Below the pieces are notes generated by a model. It was not told where the DNA came from, made no database searches, and was given only the letters and a program-made list of their open reading frames with translations. Shown piece after piece: positions 13,101 to 26,075 of a stretch of 64,000 nt of DNA. Source of the DNA: Taenia hydatigena (lineage: Eukaryota; Platyhelminthes; Cestoda; Cyclophyllidea; Taeniidae); contig JADWOT020000009.1 in NCBI GenBank assembly GCA_036345935.2, forward strand, positions 1,750,287 to 1,814,286. The letters are read 5' to 3'. Positions within the stretch are counted from its first letter, which is position 1. Every line of letters starts with the position of its first letter. The translations under genes and the position numbers were made by a program.

Positions 13101-16100
13101 TCATTAACAAAATTGTATCATAAACTTCTTCCTTAAAATGAATAATCGTTTCAGGGCCGATTTCTTTTTTTCCTCAAATGCAAACAAAAGTAACCTAGCA
13201 TAAAAATTCTCCCTATAGTCTTTCAAGAAAGAAATGAAGCAAATGGAGGTAGCTTGATTGTGCTTTAAATTTCTGTTTCTTGTCTTCAGGAGGAAAGAGA
13301 TGGGTTAATAATTGGCTTAACAGAACACAAAATTTTGATAAATGACACCATTGGGTAACTTTATATACCCCAAATCACCTCATTTATCTTTATCTAGGAA
13401 GTCCATAAAGTGAAATCTACTTTCTTGTGCGAGTTTGTCTGTCAATCCAGCAAGTGATTCGCCTTTTCCAAAAAATAATTTTTTTCACGTTAAGCTACTT
13501 TATTGATTATCTAAGACGTTCCTTATCTCAATGACGCGCCCGCGGGTCTTCTGGGAAGTTTAGGTCCTTGCCGAAGGACATACTACTTACTAACGCTAGG
13601 TAGGGCTGGAGATCGGAGGGTCCTGGTGTCCAGCAGAAGCGTCAATGCAGTCGGACACCTAATTGAAAACTATCAGAGCACCATGTTACTTTCATGTTCG
13701 ATGTCTTAGTCAACCGGTAACTCCTTTGGAACTTTATTATATAGACCCTTCAGCAAGTGTGTCCATTTTTCTTGGCACGAGCTAAGTAGCTACATAAGGA
13801 TTCTTCCTATTTTGCAGCCTATGATATAAAATACCTTTTGTAGTCAATTAAATAGGGACTTACAAATTCAACTCTCGCTTCTCAACCATCTAGTGTCAAG
13901 TAAACTTAGCGACCATCTGGAGAGGCATTGGTGGAGAGAATCACTAATACCAATCCCTTCATCAGAAGCCTTCGTCTTACTTAGACGTAATCTAATCACC
14001 TCAGGACTACCCGTCATTTCGAGGGATGAAAAACTGCGAGAAGATTGGACAGAACACAATAAGGAATGTTATTTTGATTGGGTGAAGCCAAACTTTACCA
14101 ATTATCCGAAGTAGTAAGTAGTAGCTTTTGGTGAATTAACGGAAGGAAGTTATTCCACATTTGTTTTAATGCACGCAGACGGTGGCGGCTTTAAAAATAA
14201 GTATCTCACATCGGCTTAGTACCCGCCTAATTTTACGAGTCAAAATCTTAAACAAACAAGATCTAAAAGTCGAGTAATCTGGCGGATATCTCAGTCGCCA
14301 CTTCTGACGGACACTTCAGTTCCTTTGGGTTGCACTTCTATGTGGTAGTGTGGTCTTCAAGCTCCTCGACTCTGCCGGAAGACTTGGGACGCTTCCATGT
14401 CCATGAACTACGCATCATTACCGTGGTTAAAGGAAGCGTTGAAATTGCCATTTGAAGGTTAAAGTGTTATCACATCGCCCTAAAAGGTAGTGTGAAGGGT
14501 TTCTCTTCTGCCAACTCAGTCCATAGATGTTTTGGGTAGCCCTATCCTCAAACTTTTGTAGGTGTCTACGCCAAGGTGATAGTATGCCAAGGCATTCAGG
14601 GCAAGATGCTCAAGACCAAACGCACGGAGTTATTAGATCAACGCGAGAGCTTCAATGAGTCTTTCACCTTCTCCAAACTCGGCGATCTCTGCAATATCCA
14701 CGTGCGCATTGTCATCACTCAACCAGGTTTCTTCGGTGGGTGTTCTTTCCTTCCATTTCAATCAGGAATCATTCGATCTCAGTTTATTCTCAGCCTCTTG
14801 TTTCACTGTTGCAATGATTGCTAGGTCTCTGGGAGGTAGATTAAATTAGGCCATTACTCTCAACTGGACCATTCACGATGCCTCGAGTGCCCAAGATAGC
14901 ATAAGCTATGAAACTACTTGTTTGGCAGATTGGGATTTGTATGGCGAATCCGACGCGGAAGTTGTTGGCATATCTGGTGGACAGGACTCAAATAAGTATG
15001 AATGAATATTATGCGGCAGTTGGTGCCACAACTGCGCCACCAGTCCAGAGCGTCTTCACTGTCAAGTCTAGCTTTCTCAATGGTGTTAGTGCTGTCCTCC
15101 CTCCACTCGCAATCTGCAGGCACAAAAGTGAACAGCAGATTTGTTTAGGTTCTAACTTTCCATAACTTCTCCCAAAAGCATTCCTTCTAGATAAAAAGTG
15201 CTCCTGACATTTTCCGCATTTTCGAGCGCTTGTTTTGTTAAAAATTAATATTTTTTTATTTTTGCGGATTATTCATTCCAAATTAAGTGGAAGAAAATAA
15301 CAATTACTTGTCTTGAGTTTTATTTCATGAATTATTGGACCGAGTGTGATCAGTGGAATTTTTCGGCATCCAAAATGGTTTTCTCGTGTCTAGTATAGAT
15401 CACCACGATGACTTTTCGTAACTTTTAGACGGCTTTTATCTCACTCTATGAGCTTTCTCCCTGATTTTAAACTCACGCCTTCCTTTGCGTCGGGGAATGT
15501 CGGTTATGCCAAATGTGTGAGTATCATGCCTCATTTCAACAGACCCAGATGCTCCTCTCATCACTTATTGAACACTATTGGTTGAAAATGGCCTGAAAAA
15601 GAAGTGGTGATGGGACACTTGTGGTGGGTGGTTTTGCGCTTTCGACCGCTCAACTTTTTACACACCACTGTTGGCAGGATCATCCACTCTTCTACTCTCA
15701 GCATTAACCAATATATGTATGGTGCTACCGCGAAATTAAATGGCATTTTGGTGTCCATAGCAGCCGACAAAGCAATCAGTCTAAGCTCACTACATCCAGT
15801 GAAAAGTCGAGATCGTGGTAACTAAGCTAATGTAATGCATTGACGACGGATGGCGATTTGCTGTGCTTTCTAGATTGCTTGCTCACTGACGACTGGCTGG
15901 CTGGCCAACTGCAAGAATTAGCAGATCATGACGGGAAATGAGTTTTGTTAAGGAACTTAAAGAGAACAGATGTTCCGCCGATTATCTTTAGTAATGGCTT
16001 GACCTTGGAACCAGACAATAAGTACAATCCTACGTAGTCTCAACCGATCAGAAGGGGGTAAGTACGTGCCCTGAATTCCAGACTGTCAAACAAGTACCTG

Positions 16101-16886
16101 CGAGAATGGTACATTCTGGACAATGGAACATGAACACTTTTCTGGTATAGATTTCTCAGTAACGGGCGCCAAAGTACTACAGACAAACTTGCCACCGGCT
16201 CTATCATCAACGCTCCACGCACTTTGGTTGAAAGAAGTCAGCTCAAGAAAACACATTTAAAGGGCCATATCTCATTAACAATCTCGGGTGTTTAATCCTC
16301 CATTATGTGGAATGTTCAAGAGGCAGCAGAGCAATGAGTAGGTGCAGAGGTCCTCAACTTCTGGGAGGTGGCCTTGATGCCCCACATAAAAGGAGTGTAG
16401 ACTGTTGTATCTTACCCCACTGGGAAAGGTCAGTTTTCTGCAGCCTTGTCGGAAGATCTAAACTTTTTCAATGATACTTCACTGCTAACAATGATTTTCA
16501 GCAACAGTGCAAAGACTTCAGGCAGAAATCAGGAGGTCTTTCCTGGTTTTAAACGTCCCAACCAGACTGTTTTCGAGGGGAAATTGTAACACAACATACC
16601 TTCCCCTTAAACCTTGGCTTTCAAACACCAAACCTGCCAAGAATTAAAACTGGTTTGGAATTTTCATGGCATCATCATACTCAATACTCTCGTTACTTTT
16701 TGATCCATCAATAAAATAGCTTTCAACATATTTTTTGCTCCTTTTTTCCTTCTAGACAAACCAGTCGCCATATTAGTCTTGGGCAGCGAGATGGTTGCTA
16801 AGGGAAGTGGAATGAACCACTGGAGCGCCATGATTGAACGACCCGAGGCGACTATCACGGAGTGTCATGAAATGCAGTCTCTATGA
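1019..16886 (+). CDS. synaptotagmin-like protein (TM + C2A + C2B), 8-exon model, probably calcium-independent
   Basis: Exons: 1019-1122, 1536-1714, 3475-3748, 10365-10458, 11936-12115, 12740-12857, 14562-14726, 16756-16886. All phases match and the join is 414 codons plus TGA, close to the usual synaptotagmin length of about 420. Family proteins are membrane-anchored C2 proteins of vesicle trafficking and exocytosis. Seen: a juxta-C2 motif LGRLDPNLY, C2A ending with NPTFEESFTFQLPKREL, C2B opening with LLVVSLTYFPSADRLTV, FNESFTF in C2B, and a C-terminal GSGMNHWSAM block as in synaptotagmins. The Asp-rich loops expected for calcium ligands are not visible in either C2 domain, and C2A loop 1 is replaced by a Ser/Thr-rich stretch of about 30 residues. 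This points to the Syt12/14/16/17-like non-calcium group, though I cannot assign an ortholog. Exons 3-8 are secure. Exons 1-2 are less so, because exon 2 has a weak acceptor at 1535 (alternative 1545). Confidence 0.85.
3475..12115 (+). other. C2A domain of the synaptotagmin-like protein (exons 3-5)
   Basis: Exon 3 (3475-3748) has a clean cag acceptor. It opens in the frame set by the exon before and carries the linker plus the first C2 strands (RVWFTISYEETAEQLRITI). Exon 4 (10365-10458) has VYVENSEKKFHTTSIKKQT, and exon 5 (11936-12115) has NIRLDVLSIEKTKRTLLIG. The usual loop-1 and loop-3 aspartates (D-x5-D; D-x-D-x5-D) are absent: loop 1 is Ser/Thr-rich and loop 3 reads SIEKTKRT. Confidence 0.85.
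3749..10364 (+). other. 6.6-kb intron 3 of the synaptotagmin-like gene
   Basis: This stretch sits between matched splice sites (donor CAG|gttggc, acceptor cttgcag|AGTC). It has only short open frames without splice-site support, and I see no gene or recognisable mobile element in it. The donor gttggc is weak but the phase match is exact. Confidence 0.6.
12740..16886 (+). other. C2B domain of the synaptotagmin-like protein (exons 6-8)
   Basis: Exon 6 (12740-12857) has RLTVGLFECHNLPLKATGL, exon 7 (14562-14726) has VYAKVIVCQGIQGKMLKTKR with the conserved FNESFTF, and exon 8 (16756-16886) has VAILVLGSEMVAKGSGMNHW. The protein ends ECHEMQSL, comparable to the short tail after the conserved Trp in synaptotagmins. 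The polybasic strand is partly kept (KMLKTKRT). No acidic calcium loops are visible. I found no clear AATAAA within the next few hundred bases. Confidence 0.85.
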
Positions 16887-17445
16887 TGCCTAATCATCTC
16901 CAAGTTGACTCTCCTCCCTTTTGCCCCTTTGCTTGTGTGTATCGACTCAAATTGCGATAGAGATGCACGAATCCTTATGTGTGTGTCTGCCTGTTCATTG
17001 TTTATGACAGACGTTCAAATGCGTATGAGGTCTTGATCTGTGTAAGAGAGTCCTCCACCCCTAAGAGCTGGGAAGCTTAGTGAAGAATGGGTCTACTAAA
17101 GATTTTCAAATTTTAGATGGGAAGACATTTGAGTCTCCTCCGCTTGCCCCAGCAGGGAAAATGGTGGTGAACTTGAAATTAATACACTTGTGGAAAGCTT
17201 CAAAACAATAATGGTGCCACGCGGATGGGGTGCCTAGTTGTTTTCCCTTGTTCATCCTGCATCACAATGACAAATGAAATGGAGTGCTGAAATTTTCAAA
17301 AGTTTTTCTGTCTTGGTTATCAAGAATGCCTTTGGGTGCATGTCCCATTGACAAATGTTAGTAGTGCGGTCCTACAATGCCGTTTGCACTGAAGCGACAG
17401 ATCAGTTTCAATGGTAAAGCATCATTGAAAAGTCTCATTTGGCCA

Positions 17446-17613
17446 ATGAGGCGGCAAAAACCTGATCCCTGGGGTTCGCGTCACATACCTTCATCGTTTT
17501 CGGTGAGGTAAAGTGCGACAGTCTATACTCAAGTTTTGCAGGCTATCGACCACACCTCCCAAACGTCGTTGTCGTTGTCTTCGTCGAGCGATGGGAATCA
17601 CAGCACCCTGTAA
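17446..17613 (+). CDS. candidate small two-exon coding segment, Ser-rich, unknown
   Basis: An open segment from ATG 17446 ends at donor TCG|gtgagg (17503). A 39-bp stretch with gt...ttttgcag ends would be an intron of the size seen elsewhere in this window (37-41 bp). The next segment (17542-17613) continues in phase with AIDHTSQTSLSLSSSSD and stops at TAA 17611. The joined reading is only 42 codons, so it may be part of a larger gene. The CT|gtaaaa at the stop could act as a donor. No family recognised. It lies 560 bp downstream of the synaptotagmin-like stop codon. Confidence 0.25.
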
Positions 17614-20600
17614 AACGAAAAATGGTAAAGAAAAGGGGGATGCAAAGTGGAGGCAGAAATGGGGAAATCAGAGCTTGGCCCAAGCTGCCAGCTCCTAGAG
17701 ACTGCGTATTTGTCCTCAGCGATGCAAGAGAGTCTGTACACATCAAAATGTTTCTTTATCCAAAAGGGGGATGCTTTAGAGGTAGATTTTCCTCTTGGTG
17801 CTCTTTTTCAGTTGACCGAAAACATTAAATGAAGTGGTAATGCCAATCAGGAGGTTGCATTGAAACGTAGTATGAAAACTGCCTTTGCTATCATGTTAAA
17901 ACTTAAGATTTTAAAACACATTAAAGTGCCATTAAAGGGTCGAACGTTACACCCCAGTGGGGTATTAAACGACGACCAAAGTGGAAGCTTATGAAGCTTA
18001 TTGTGTGTCACCTCTTGTTCTTACAGGTGGGTGGGGACCACTCATGTAGCCTCCACATCTCCTGCATTCTCAGTCCGCTAATGGCAATACATTACTGAAG
18101 GCCACGAAGGTATTGATGGGTTCAGTTACACAAACCAGACCTTTAGCTTCACAGCTCTCTGGTGTTGCTTCGCACCGTCTTAGATACTCCTCGAGTTTGC
18201 TCCTTACAATCCCCGAACCGGGCGATGCCTTCCGATTAAGTTACTCGAGGGTCCACATTCTCAGAGCCTGATCTGAAGCCTGCATGACACTCCTATTGAT
18301 GGGAGTTTAAGTCGCATTTTTGAAATATGACTTAACCACGTTAGCATTGCTAATGGTTTGACCTATGCGCATTTGGTAGATGCAGCAATGACCTCAGCCT
18401 ACTTTCTTGGGCAATATATCACTTTACCAAGCATTTTTAAGAAGAACGAAATGAAAGAGATAAGAGAGAAGGCAATTTCCACATCAAATGAGTCAGCTGA
18501 ATCCAGTTTGATGTAATTTTTAGTTCTCATCGCGTACATCTCCCAATGTTGGTCCAACTTTGTCGAAGTAGTCTAAAACTGTCTACTCTACCATAGCAGA
18601 CGTCTTGATGTGAATGCCCAAATAAGGGCATTTGTAGGTCCATGACATGTACCAGATATCCTCTCACTTGAGCGACTAATCGTCACCTCCATCGGTCGTG
18701 CCCAGCAATGAAACGACTCGTTCACGTCTGCGACTGGCTGGAATTGGAACATCGTGAGCGCTGAGCGCATGACATCCGCCCACACTGCCCATTTTCGATG
18801 GAGAACCACTAGCACAAACTTATAAATCCTCTTGCTATCTCTTCGACCCATGTGCAAAGATGCAGTGCAATTTACTAGACCACAAAATTATGAAAATTGA
18901 AAATAGACCTATCCACTTTCTCGTCTCGGTTTTGCTCGTCTTAAAGACAATGTTTTATGCCATCTGTGAAGTCGCTTGACCTGGATTTTGCTGTTTCAAA
19001 CTAAAGGTGGAGAGTCTGAAATCGTCTGTGATTCACTATATTTTCCTTTAGATCCTCAAATTCCCAATTAACAAGTTTTTTGTTTGTCGTTTAAGATTTC
19101 GGTATGTTTTGCCTCTAAAACTGCTATAATTCAGCTCTGATGAGTTGCGTGATATCAGCGCATAACAGACGGAGCAGTCTTTTAGGCCTTATAAAGTGTT
19201 ACTTTCTTGTAAGCAAGTGAAGAGGGAAAGCTTGCCACAACCGGAAGGTTATTCACAACGTGCTGAGTTAAAAATAGTAGAGTTGTTTAGAACTGGCAGC
19301 AATCCGAGGAATCCACGCACACCTCGATTGGTAGAGGTGGGCCTTTGTTCAGCAAAAGCTCGCCCATCTACCCCTGCAGTGATAAGCAACCACCCCCAAA
19401 ATTGTAACGTTACTGAAGGGAAGTGAGTTTTTCTGCTTTGGAGATAGTGATAAAGTACCCTGACGACTGCTCTTGGGGTTCGTTGTGCATCTAACCCTTT
19501 CATTAAAAGGTCATTCCTCGCCCTTTTTATCAATCCAGCCACTTCGGTTTATTCGCTTCTCTGTACTACGTGGCTACTAAAGTGGGCATTTCAGTAGTAG
19601 TGGGTAAGCATTCAAGTTACTCACCCAAAATGGAGCGATAGGTCAGGTCATACCTGCGCTTCTGTTTTCAACGAGTTGTTTGATTCTGTCGTAATAACAT
19701 TTGTTTGTTTCCCTCCTCGCGATTTGAGGCTGTTTGGGAAGCCTCTCGTAGTTCCTGTTGCTAAGGTGCTGTAAAAAACTCGTGTCTCTGCACGCATGCA
19801 TCGTCGACGAGCCTTCTTGAACAAGTGCTTACCTTGAAGAGTTGGAGCTCACACCTCGTCACCTGCGTGTCCATCGGTCTGTCTGCCTATCCGTCCGTGC
19901 TTCTGCTTATCTGTATTTGTCTCCCTTTGGATCTCTGTCAATCCTGTTGCAGTCTCTGGCTTAAATCTTCCTATCAAGAAGGCGATCTTGCTATTTCGGA
20001 TAAGTTTTGCACCGACCCCTCCAAAGTTGGTTTGATAGATTCCATACAGTTACATATAGGTCGCTTCAGGAAATACAGTCCAATGCGAAGTAAAAAACTC
20101 TTTAAATGGTTAAAAACTCGTTACTGTCGTTTTTACCAAAATAGACGGCATGTTTTACCTTTTGAACTCCTGATGAAGTAAAGTTAGTAGCGCCAAAGCG
20201 AAAAGACGGTTACTCAAGTGTGAAATGGACCAGTCAAAGTTAAACAGCCTTCGGGCTCTCAACCACTTAGCTCTGCTTACGTTGACAGGAAGAGTCCATG
20301 AAACAGTCCGTTGACTTTAGCCAAACCAGAAGGCATTTACATCACTGAAGGCTGAACGGATCTTTTGACACCTGAAACTCCCCCAATTGCTCTAATTTAG
20401 TACCGGTAGCCAAGTTTGAGACCTTCGGTAACTGAAGTTGATCGGAGGACATTTCCTATAGCTACAATTTATCATAATTTGCACGAGCAAGGACAATCAC
20501 AGTATCGGAAGTTGTTATAAATCGCACGAGCCCGTTACGCGGTGATGTCTAATACATTCCCGACAGTTCCAAAAACAGAGTTTGGGTTTTCCATGACCGC

Positions 20601-21017
20601 GGTATCCATCTCACCCCTTCATGATCCAGTGACTACTTATCACCTAAATGCTCAGTAAGTAGCATCACTGGTATTAAAAACCTACCTTATCTAACGAGAG
20701 CTGATGTTGCGTGGTCACCTCCTTTAATCATAAAATTGATGGTTTCTGTCCAGCTATAAAGTGAGTGCTTTAAATGTACTTTAGGCGTTGGGAAAGTGAG
20801 GCATGGGAGGGTACATTCAGGCTTAATGGCAGCCACGTAAACTACACTGTATGGGAAGGATAATAAAAATGATGTTGCTATAAACTTGACATGATCTTAG
20901 TTGAAATTGATCAGAGTGATGCAGTTTGAGTGGAGAGGTACTTTCTGTTCTCACAGTCCTTCACGTTGACTTGGTGTTATTTTAGAGCAGAGATAGATAG
21001 ATTTTGGTTTTTATCAG

Positions 21018-21126
21018 AACCAATGTTGACACGAGTTCAGGCAGTACCTTCAGTGAAAGCAAAGCGTCGCAGACTGTTATTCGGAGCGCGATGCACAGTT
21101 CTCCACCTACTGCTCTAGCCCTTTGA
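21018..21126 (+). other. candidate coding exon, Ser/Thr-rich, ending in a stop
   Basis: The acceptor ttttatcag precedes an open frame reading TNVDTSSGSTFSESKASQTV and further residues to a TGA at 21124-21126. The phase required is one base into a codon, which would match the CT|gtaaaa donor at 17611. A second frame is also open over the same bases, so frame choice is uncertain. Confidence 0.2.
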
Positions 21127-23151
21127 ATGATACAAAGGTGCAGCATATCCAACAACCTCAGATGCCCTTTTCAAGCTCTACCAACACTTGCAGAATACAG
21201 TGGGACTCGGCTGAGGTGAGATGTTCGCGTAGCTTTGGGATATATTGATAAGGATATTATCTACGCAGGTCGATTTTAACAATGGACGTTATTTTTACTA
21301 AGGAACATCATCTAGTCACCGATTAAAAGTTTAATTATTTTTACAAGAAGTTGGTGATTGCATTGAAACCCTTGCGATGCGGTGTTATCATTGGCTTCCA
21401 CTTCACCTGTCATCACATTGCTGGTCAGAGATCCACTTGCCTTAGTCTCAACTTACCTCCCCATATTCCTTAATCACTTGTCACTACTGTTCCGACACCC
21501 TTCCCCTACTACAATGTGAAGTGAGTGGTTTTTACCTCAATCCTTTCATCCAACTCTCACAGAACGCAGTCCTGTTAATGGATCTTCTACTTCTCCTGTG
21601 CTCTCTACCTCAAAGTTGACAAACGACAACGCCAAACGATAGATAAGTGTGTTGATACGATGACACCTGTGACATTTACACAATTGCGCACTCGTCCAAA
21701 TAGGCAGCGTGGGGATGCTGAGTAAGATTTTTGCTCGCTTCCGCTTGTGTCAGTGTTCCTTCTCTCTAAGAGAGCAATCACTCCCGTTCAACTCGGATGC
21801 GCACCGAGCCGAGCTGAACCAGTCAACTGCACTGATGCATGGTCTGTTAAGTTACAAGCCGTTTGGCCTTCAAGCAGTTGAAAAGGAGATTTCACTCCCC
21901 ACAACTCAGCCAAATATAATCACCTAGAGTTTACAGCTATTTAAGGTGGCACCATCTGCGGCGGCATAGTTAGGCTTCACTCGTTCGGGTAAGGTCTGCC
22001 ACCTTTCAGTGCATGAGATCTATTACCTAATGATCCAATTAATTAAAACAAACGGTTTCCTTTACAAGACGAAGTAGATGACTGCCGAAAGCCTCTCCTG
22101 ATTTGCGTATATCAGTTCTGGACTCAATTTTAGCCACTTCCATTTTATAGTCTATTAATTTTACTACCCTTCAACGTAGCTATCACGTGATTGGTGGTGA
22201 TGCTGGTGAAAAGGAAGAGTGATCATCAATGGCTTCAGTATTCTCCTCTCTCTCTCTCTCCCCATCCATCTACCCATCTACCTTATCCTAAATTGTAGTG
22301 TTGAGCTGTGCCACGGTTCGATTTTAGCCTTCGGTGTGAGGCGGTCGTCTGTTGGATTGCGTTCCTTTTGTAAGAATAGCACCTGCTTGGACTGGTGTGC
22401 TGGATCCTAATTTTTGCCACCTTTAGAGGCGTCTCAAAATATGCCGAGTGGAAACTGTCGGATGTTATTGCTGTTTAGCTTTTAGCAAGTAAACATTTCA
22501 AAGCTGACAGCTCCGTTCATCGTGATAGACGGAATTCCTTTCTTTTTGAACGGTCTAAAAGTTCCCCTTTACCAAAAAGTAGTTCCTGATAAAAAGCCAC
22601 TGAACCAAATTTACTGCTAAGATAGTTTTGATAATCAAAGGATGGACCACCGATTTTCTCAAAGTCCATGAGGCAAGCAACAGCGTCGCAAAAACACACT
22701 CAATAAACGTCCACACGAAAGAGGCCTGCTGGTGTGTGAAGTCTCCTTCAATTTTAAAAAGGCCCTTCAAAGTGATTTAGCCACACCGGCTAGCCTACTT
22801 AAAGGTCTGTCACAAAATAGAGTACGGCATAAACGAAGGGTTTTAAATCTGTGATGGAGAATTATGCATAGCAGCTTAGAGCAGCAGTACAATCAAAGCG
22901 ATGAAGTGAATGCTGTGAAACCTCCTCACTGTTTATTTTCACTCCTCGTATTTGTTCCTCAAAGCAATGAATAGGTTTCGTTGGTCTCGCTTATCGTGGC
23001 AACCTCCTCACATTGTAGGTAGGCTATGGATCTCTTTATTGTGCTTTCGAGGAAATGTTCCCATCTGCTAGTCATAAAACTTCAGTTAATGACTGTGCCT
23101 TTTCTCATCCACCAATAAACCTTGATTATTTCCCTGTGCACCGCTCTGAAG

Positions 23152-23303
23152 GGGGCTGAGACAGCACTCCCAGGCGAGCGGCGTGGAGTATTTGATGACT
23201 CCTGCTCCACACATAGTAGGAAAAGGACAAAAGAGTCAGTAGAAGCTTTGTCAGCTTTTGACAGCTGCCAACCATTATCATCTAGCCTGGATTGTCGGCA
23301 TCG
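23152..23303 (+). other. candidate coding exon with strong donor
   Basis: An open frame (starting GAETALPGERRGVFDDSCS) runs to a strong donor CATCG|gtaagg at 23304. The acceptor ctctgaag is modest. The donor phase would join to an acceptor ttaaag at 23831, where all three frames stay open for over 90 bases. No family recognised. Confidence 0.25.
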
Positions 23304-26004
23304 GTAAGGTTTGTGCGGCGTAGCTCAGTACACTTTTCCTCTTGTATTTACTTACTTTCGCATGTGAATAGGACACATCATTGTTTCCACTTTGGAACAT
23401 TCAGGTCTTAGGTAAACTTCGCAGAGCATGGCGCCCCTAGTCCTTTCCTGATACTGGGAATGCGGTTGTTAAAAGAGGTGAAATTTTAATAGAATGGTAA
23501 AGATTTTTCGGCCCTCCTTTAACTTCCTTAAACTTTTCAGAAAGAGACGATTGCAACTTATAAGGTTCTGTGGTGACACATTATTAATACCGTTCAAGTG
23601 GCTGGTTTTTAACACTCCGCCGTTTTATAGGAAATAGTTTCAATTTTCCAAGTTCTACTATCACTTTTTGATAAGCAAATAACAACCAACACTCTCGCCC
23701 CTAAAATAACCTTATTTTCACACACTGATTAGGGGCCAAGCTTAAGCCAAGTAAGTAAAATGAAATGTCTTCTGTGTGGATGCTTCTCCATAGCTAAAAT
23801 CATCTCCTTATCTTTTTATATCCATTTAAAGGGAAAAGAAGCTCCGTACCTTATCGACATCCCGCCAACTTGTTTACGAATTCGTCGCGTGTGCACTTCT
23901 CCTCGAGTCAGTCGGTGGACGCATTTGATCGCCATTGCAGCTAGTGATGGAAATGATGCTGAAGCCGATAATAGGGGCAACTGTGTCCCCTTGCGTGTGT
24001 CCTCTCCAGTGGTCCTATCATTTGGTGTCATCACGTTGTCAACTCTACAGTCGCAGAGCATAAAATGAATGAGGAGATGGGGTTACGGAATTACTTTTCT
24101 TAAGGGCGATTTGGGAATAATGCAATCATGTGGCGAGTTCAACCTAAAGCAAGTGGCTCTTTGATCTATAGGTGAAGATGTCTTGCTATTTGTTAAAACA
24201 CTCAAGCTGTAAAAAGTTCGCAGAGCAAGTGATGCAAACGATGTCACAATTGGTATGATTGAGTTTCTGTGTTTGGAGGCCACAAATCATATTAATATTG
24301 GATAAGGTCGTCAAGGTTGTCACCCGAAGTGATGAGAAAGCAAGAGAGATGTGGTAGGCGTGTTCAAACCCGAAAACTGTGGTGCGGAGCCTATCTGATT
24401 GTGTGTGTTTGTCTCCGTGACCTTGATTTTCGAGTGACTACCTGAGTACTTTGGATACCCGTCTGCTTAATATGAGCCAATCATGCGAATCTGAGTGAAT
24501 GCACTGCCCTTAGAAGGTTTGGAGGTTACCGGGAATCTTTTCCTAGAGTCGCAGGTCTCTCTAACAGATAGCACAGGAGAGTAATCGCACTTATGCTATG
24601 TTGAACTCAACCTGCTACAAGGAACTCGTATAAGGTGAGTGGATCTTCTTAACCCAGAAGCAGTCTGGAGATCCCTTATAAATTTGGCGTCCGTTAATTC
24701 GGAGGACCAACATCCTATGTTAACTACTTGCATTATTTAATGAGGTTTAAGTGATTACCTTTTTCTATACATCCCGACAATTCGGACCTGATGTAATTAC
24801 TCAAATTCCACTTGTGAGTAGCAAACAACTCGATTGGAAAACTCTAATTGACCGGAAAATCTCGCTGCTCTTGACACAGCTCATGGAGATGATCCGCTAT
24901 GGAATGCGTGAGTTAGTCAATCAGCACGGTACCTCTCTAGCACTATAATACCCTCACTCAAAACTTTCTGCTTGAATCTGGTGCATAGGATTCGAGTTCA
25001 TCTGCCATACAAACTAAATTCGCCCCGATCCGAGGCAACAAAGAGAAGGAAAGATGGGGAATTGAGCGTTCAGAAATGACGGTTTGAATACATTCCACGT
25101 TAGATACGCCACAGTAAGGGAGAGCAACCACTCTTCCACAAAATGAGAAATGTCTCATTGCTATTGCCACTTTAGTCAGTTTTAGAGTGAGATATCATGC
25201 AATACACTATGGGTCTCTGGCAACAAGGAGGATTAAAATTCGCGGGTACAAAGTGGACGGGTCCCATCAGCATGCAATCCTTATCTGTCGGTAAAAGAAG
25301 ACTTCAAGTACGCACTTAAACATGGTGCAGTGTATGATAGCTTGATCGCTGACTGACTAGCCCTAAACAATGCTTCTACCGCCCGCCACCAATGCAACCT
25401 CCACAAGATACGCACCACTTCTACCCTATCCCACAGCACCAGACTTGCCTTCATGTCTGTGTGCGTCTATGTGCAATGGACTAAAAACGAACTTTTCCAG
25501 GTGAATTCTTCACAGGCTGAAGGCTAAACAGCATTAACGCCTCAGTTGTATTAAATCTGTCCGAGTGAATGGAATACAATTGTAACTGTCGAAGCATGCC
25601 TTCCTCAGAACCATTAGGACCTGGTGGACGAATCGAAGAGGGTAATATCTTCTATGCCACACAGCCCAGCCCCGACCCTTAAGAAGACCTGTTATCATCC
25701 TTTCGCATAGAGACGAAAGCTGAAAAACTCCACTTTTATGGTCTTGCCTTTCTCACCTCCGTTTCTATTTCTATATCATTTTCCAAACAGCTAGCATTAT
25801 TTCCTATGCGATTTTCCGATGATAAACAGAGGTGAGACTACGGGAAACAATAAGAATGGGCGCAGGTAGTATGCCTCCTCCATTCCAAGAGAGAGATGGA
25901 GGTTTTCTCATATGTCATTTTTACAGCGCAAAACATTAGTTGCATTGTTTTTAATAAATATTCCTTCTTTATCCGATTAACCAGACTTGAATGTTTTTAA
26001 ATAG

Positions 26005-26075
26005 GTAATGGCGGAAATGATTCTGCCATCTGATGTGCACGTCCAGTGCAAGTTTGTAGACTACGGTAGTATAGG
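26005..26075 (+). other. candidate 71-bp exon with Tudor-like FVDYGSI motif
   Basis: The acceptor tttttaaatag and donor ATAGG|gtgagt bracket 71 bases. They read VMAEMILPSDVHVQCKFVDY then GSI. F(V/I)DYG is typical of a Tudor-domain strand, but one short motif is not enough for a call. Confidence 0.2.

Noticed and set aside
18588..18857. Minus-strand 89-codon frame resembling a transposon remnant
   Set aside because: Both strands give equally protein-like fragments with stops nearby; no catalytic motif is visible.
19825..20181. 118-codon plus-strand frame with hydrophobic start
   Set aside because: No convincing ATG, splice sites or family match; the hydrophobic run comes from a pyrimidine-rich stretch.
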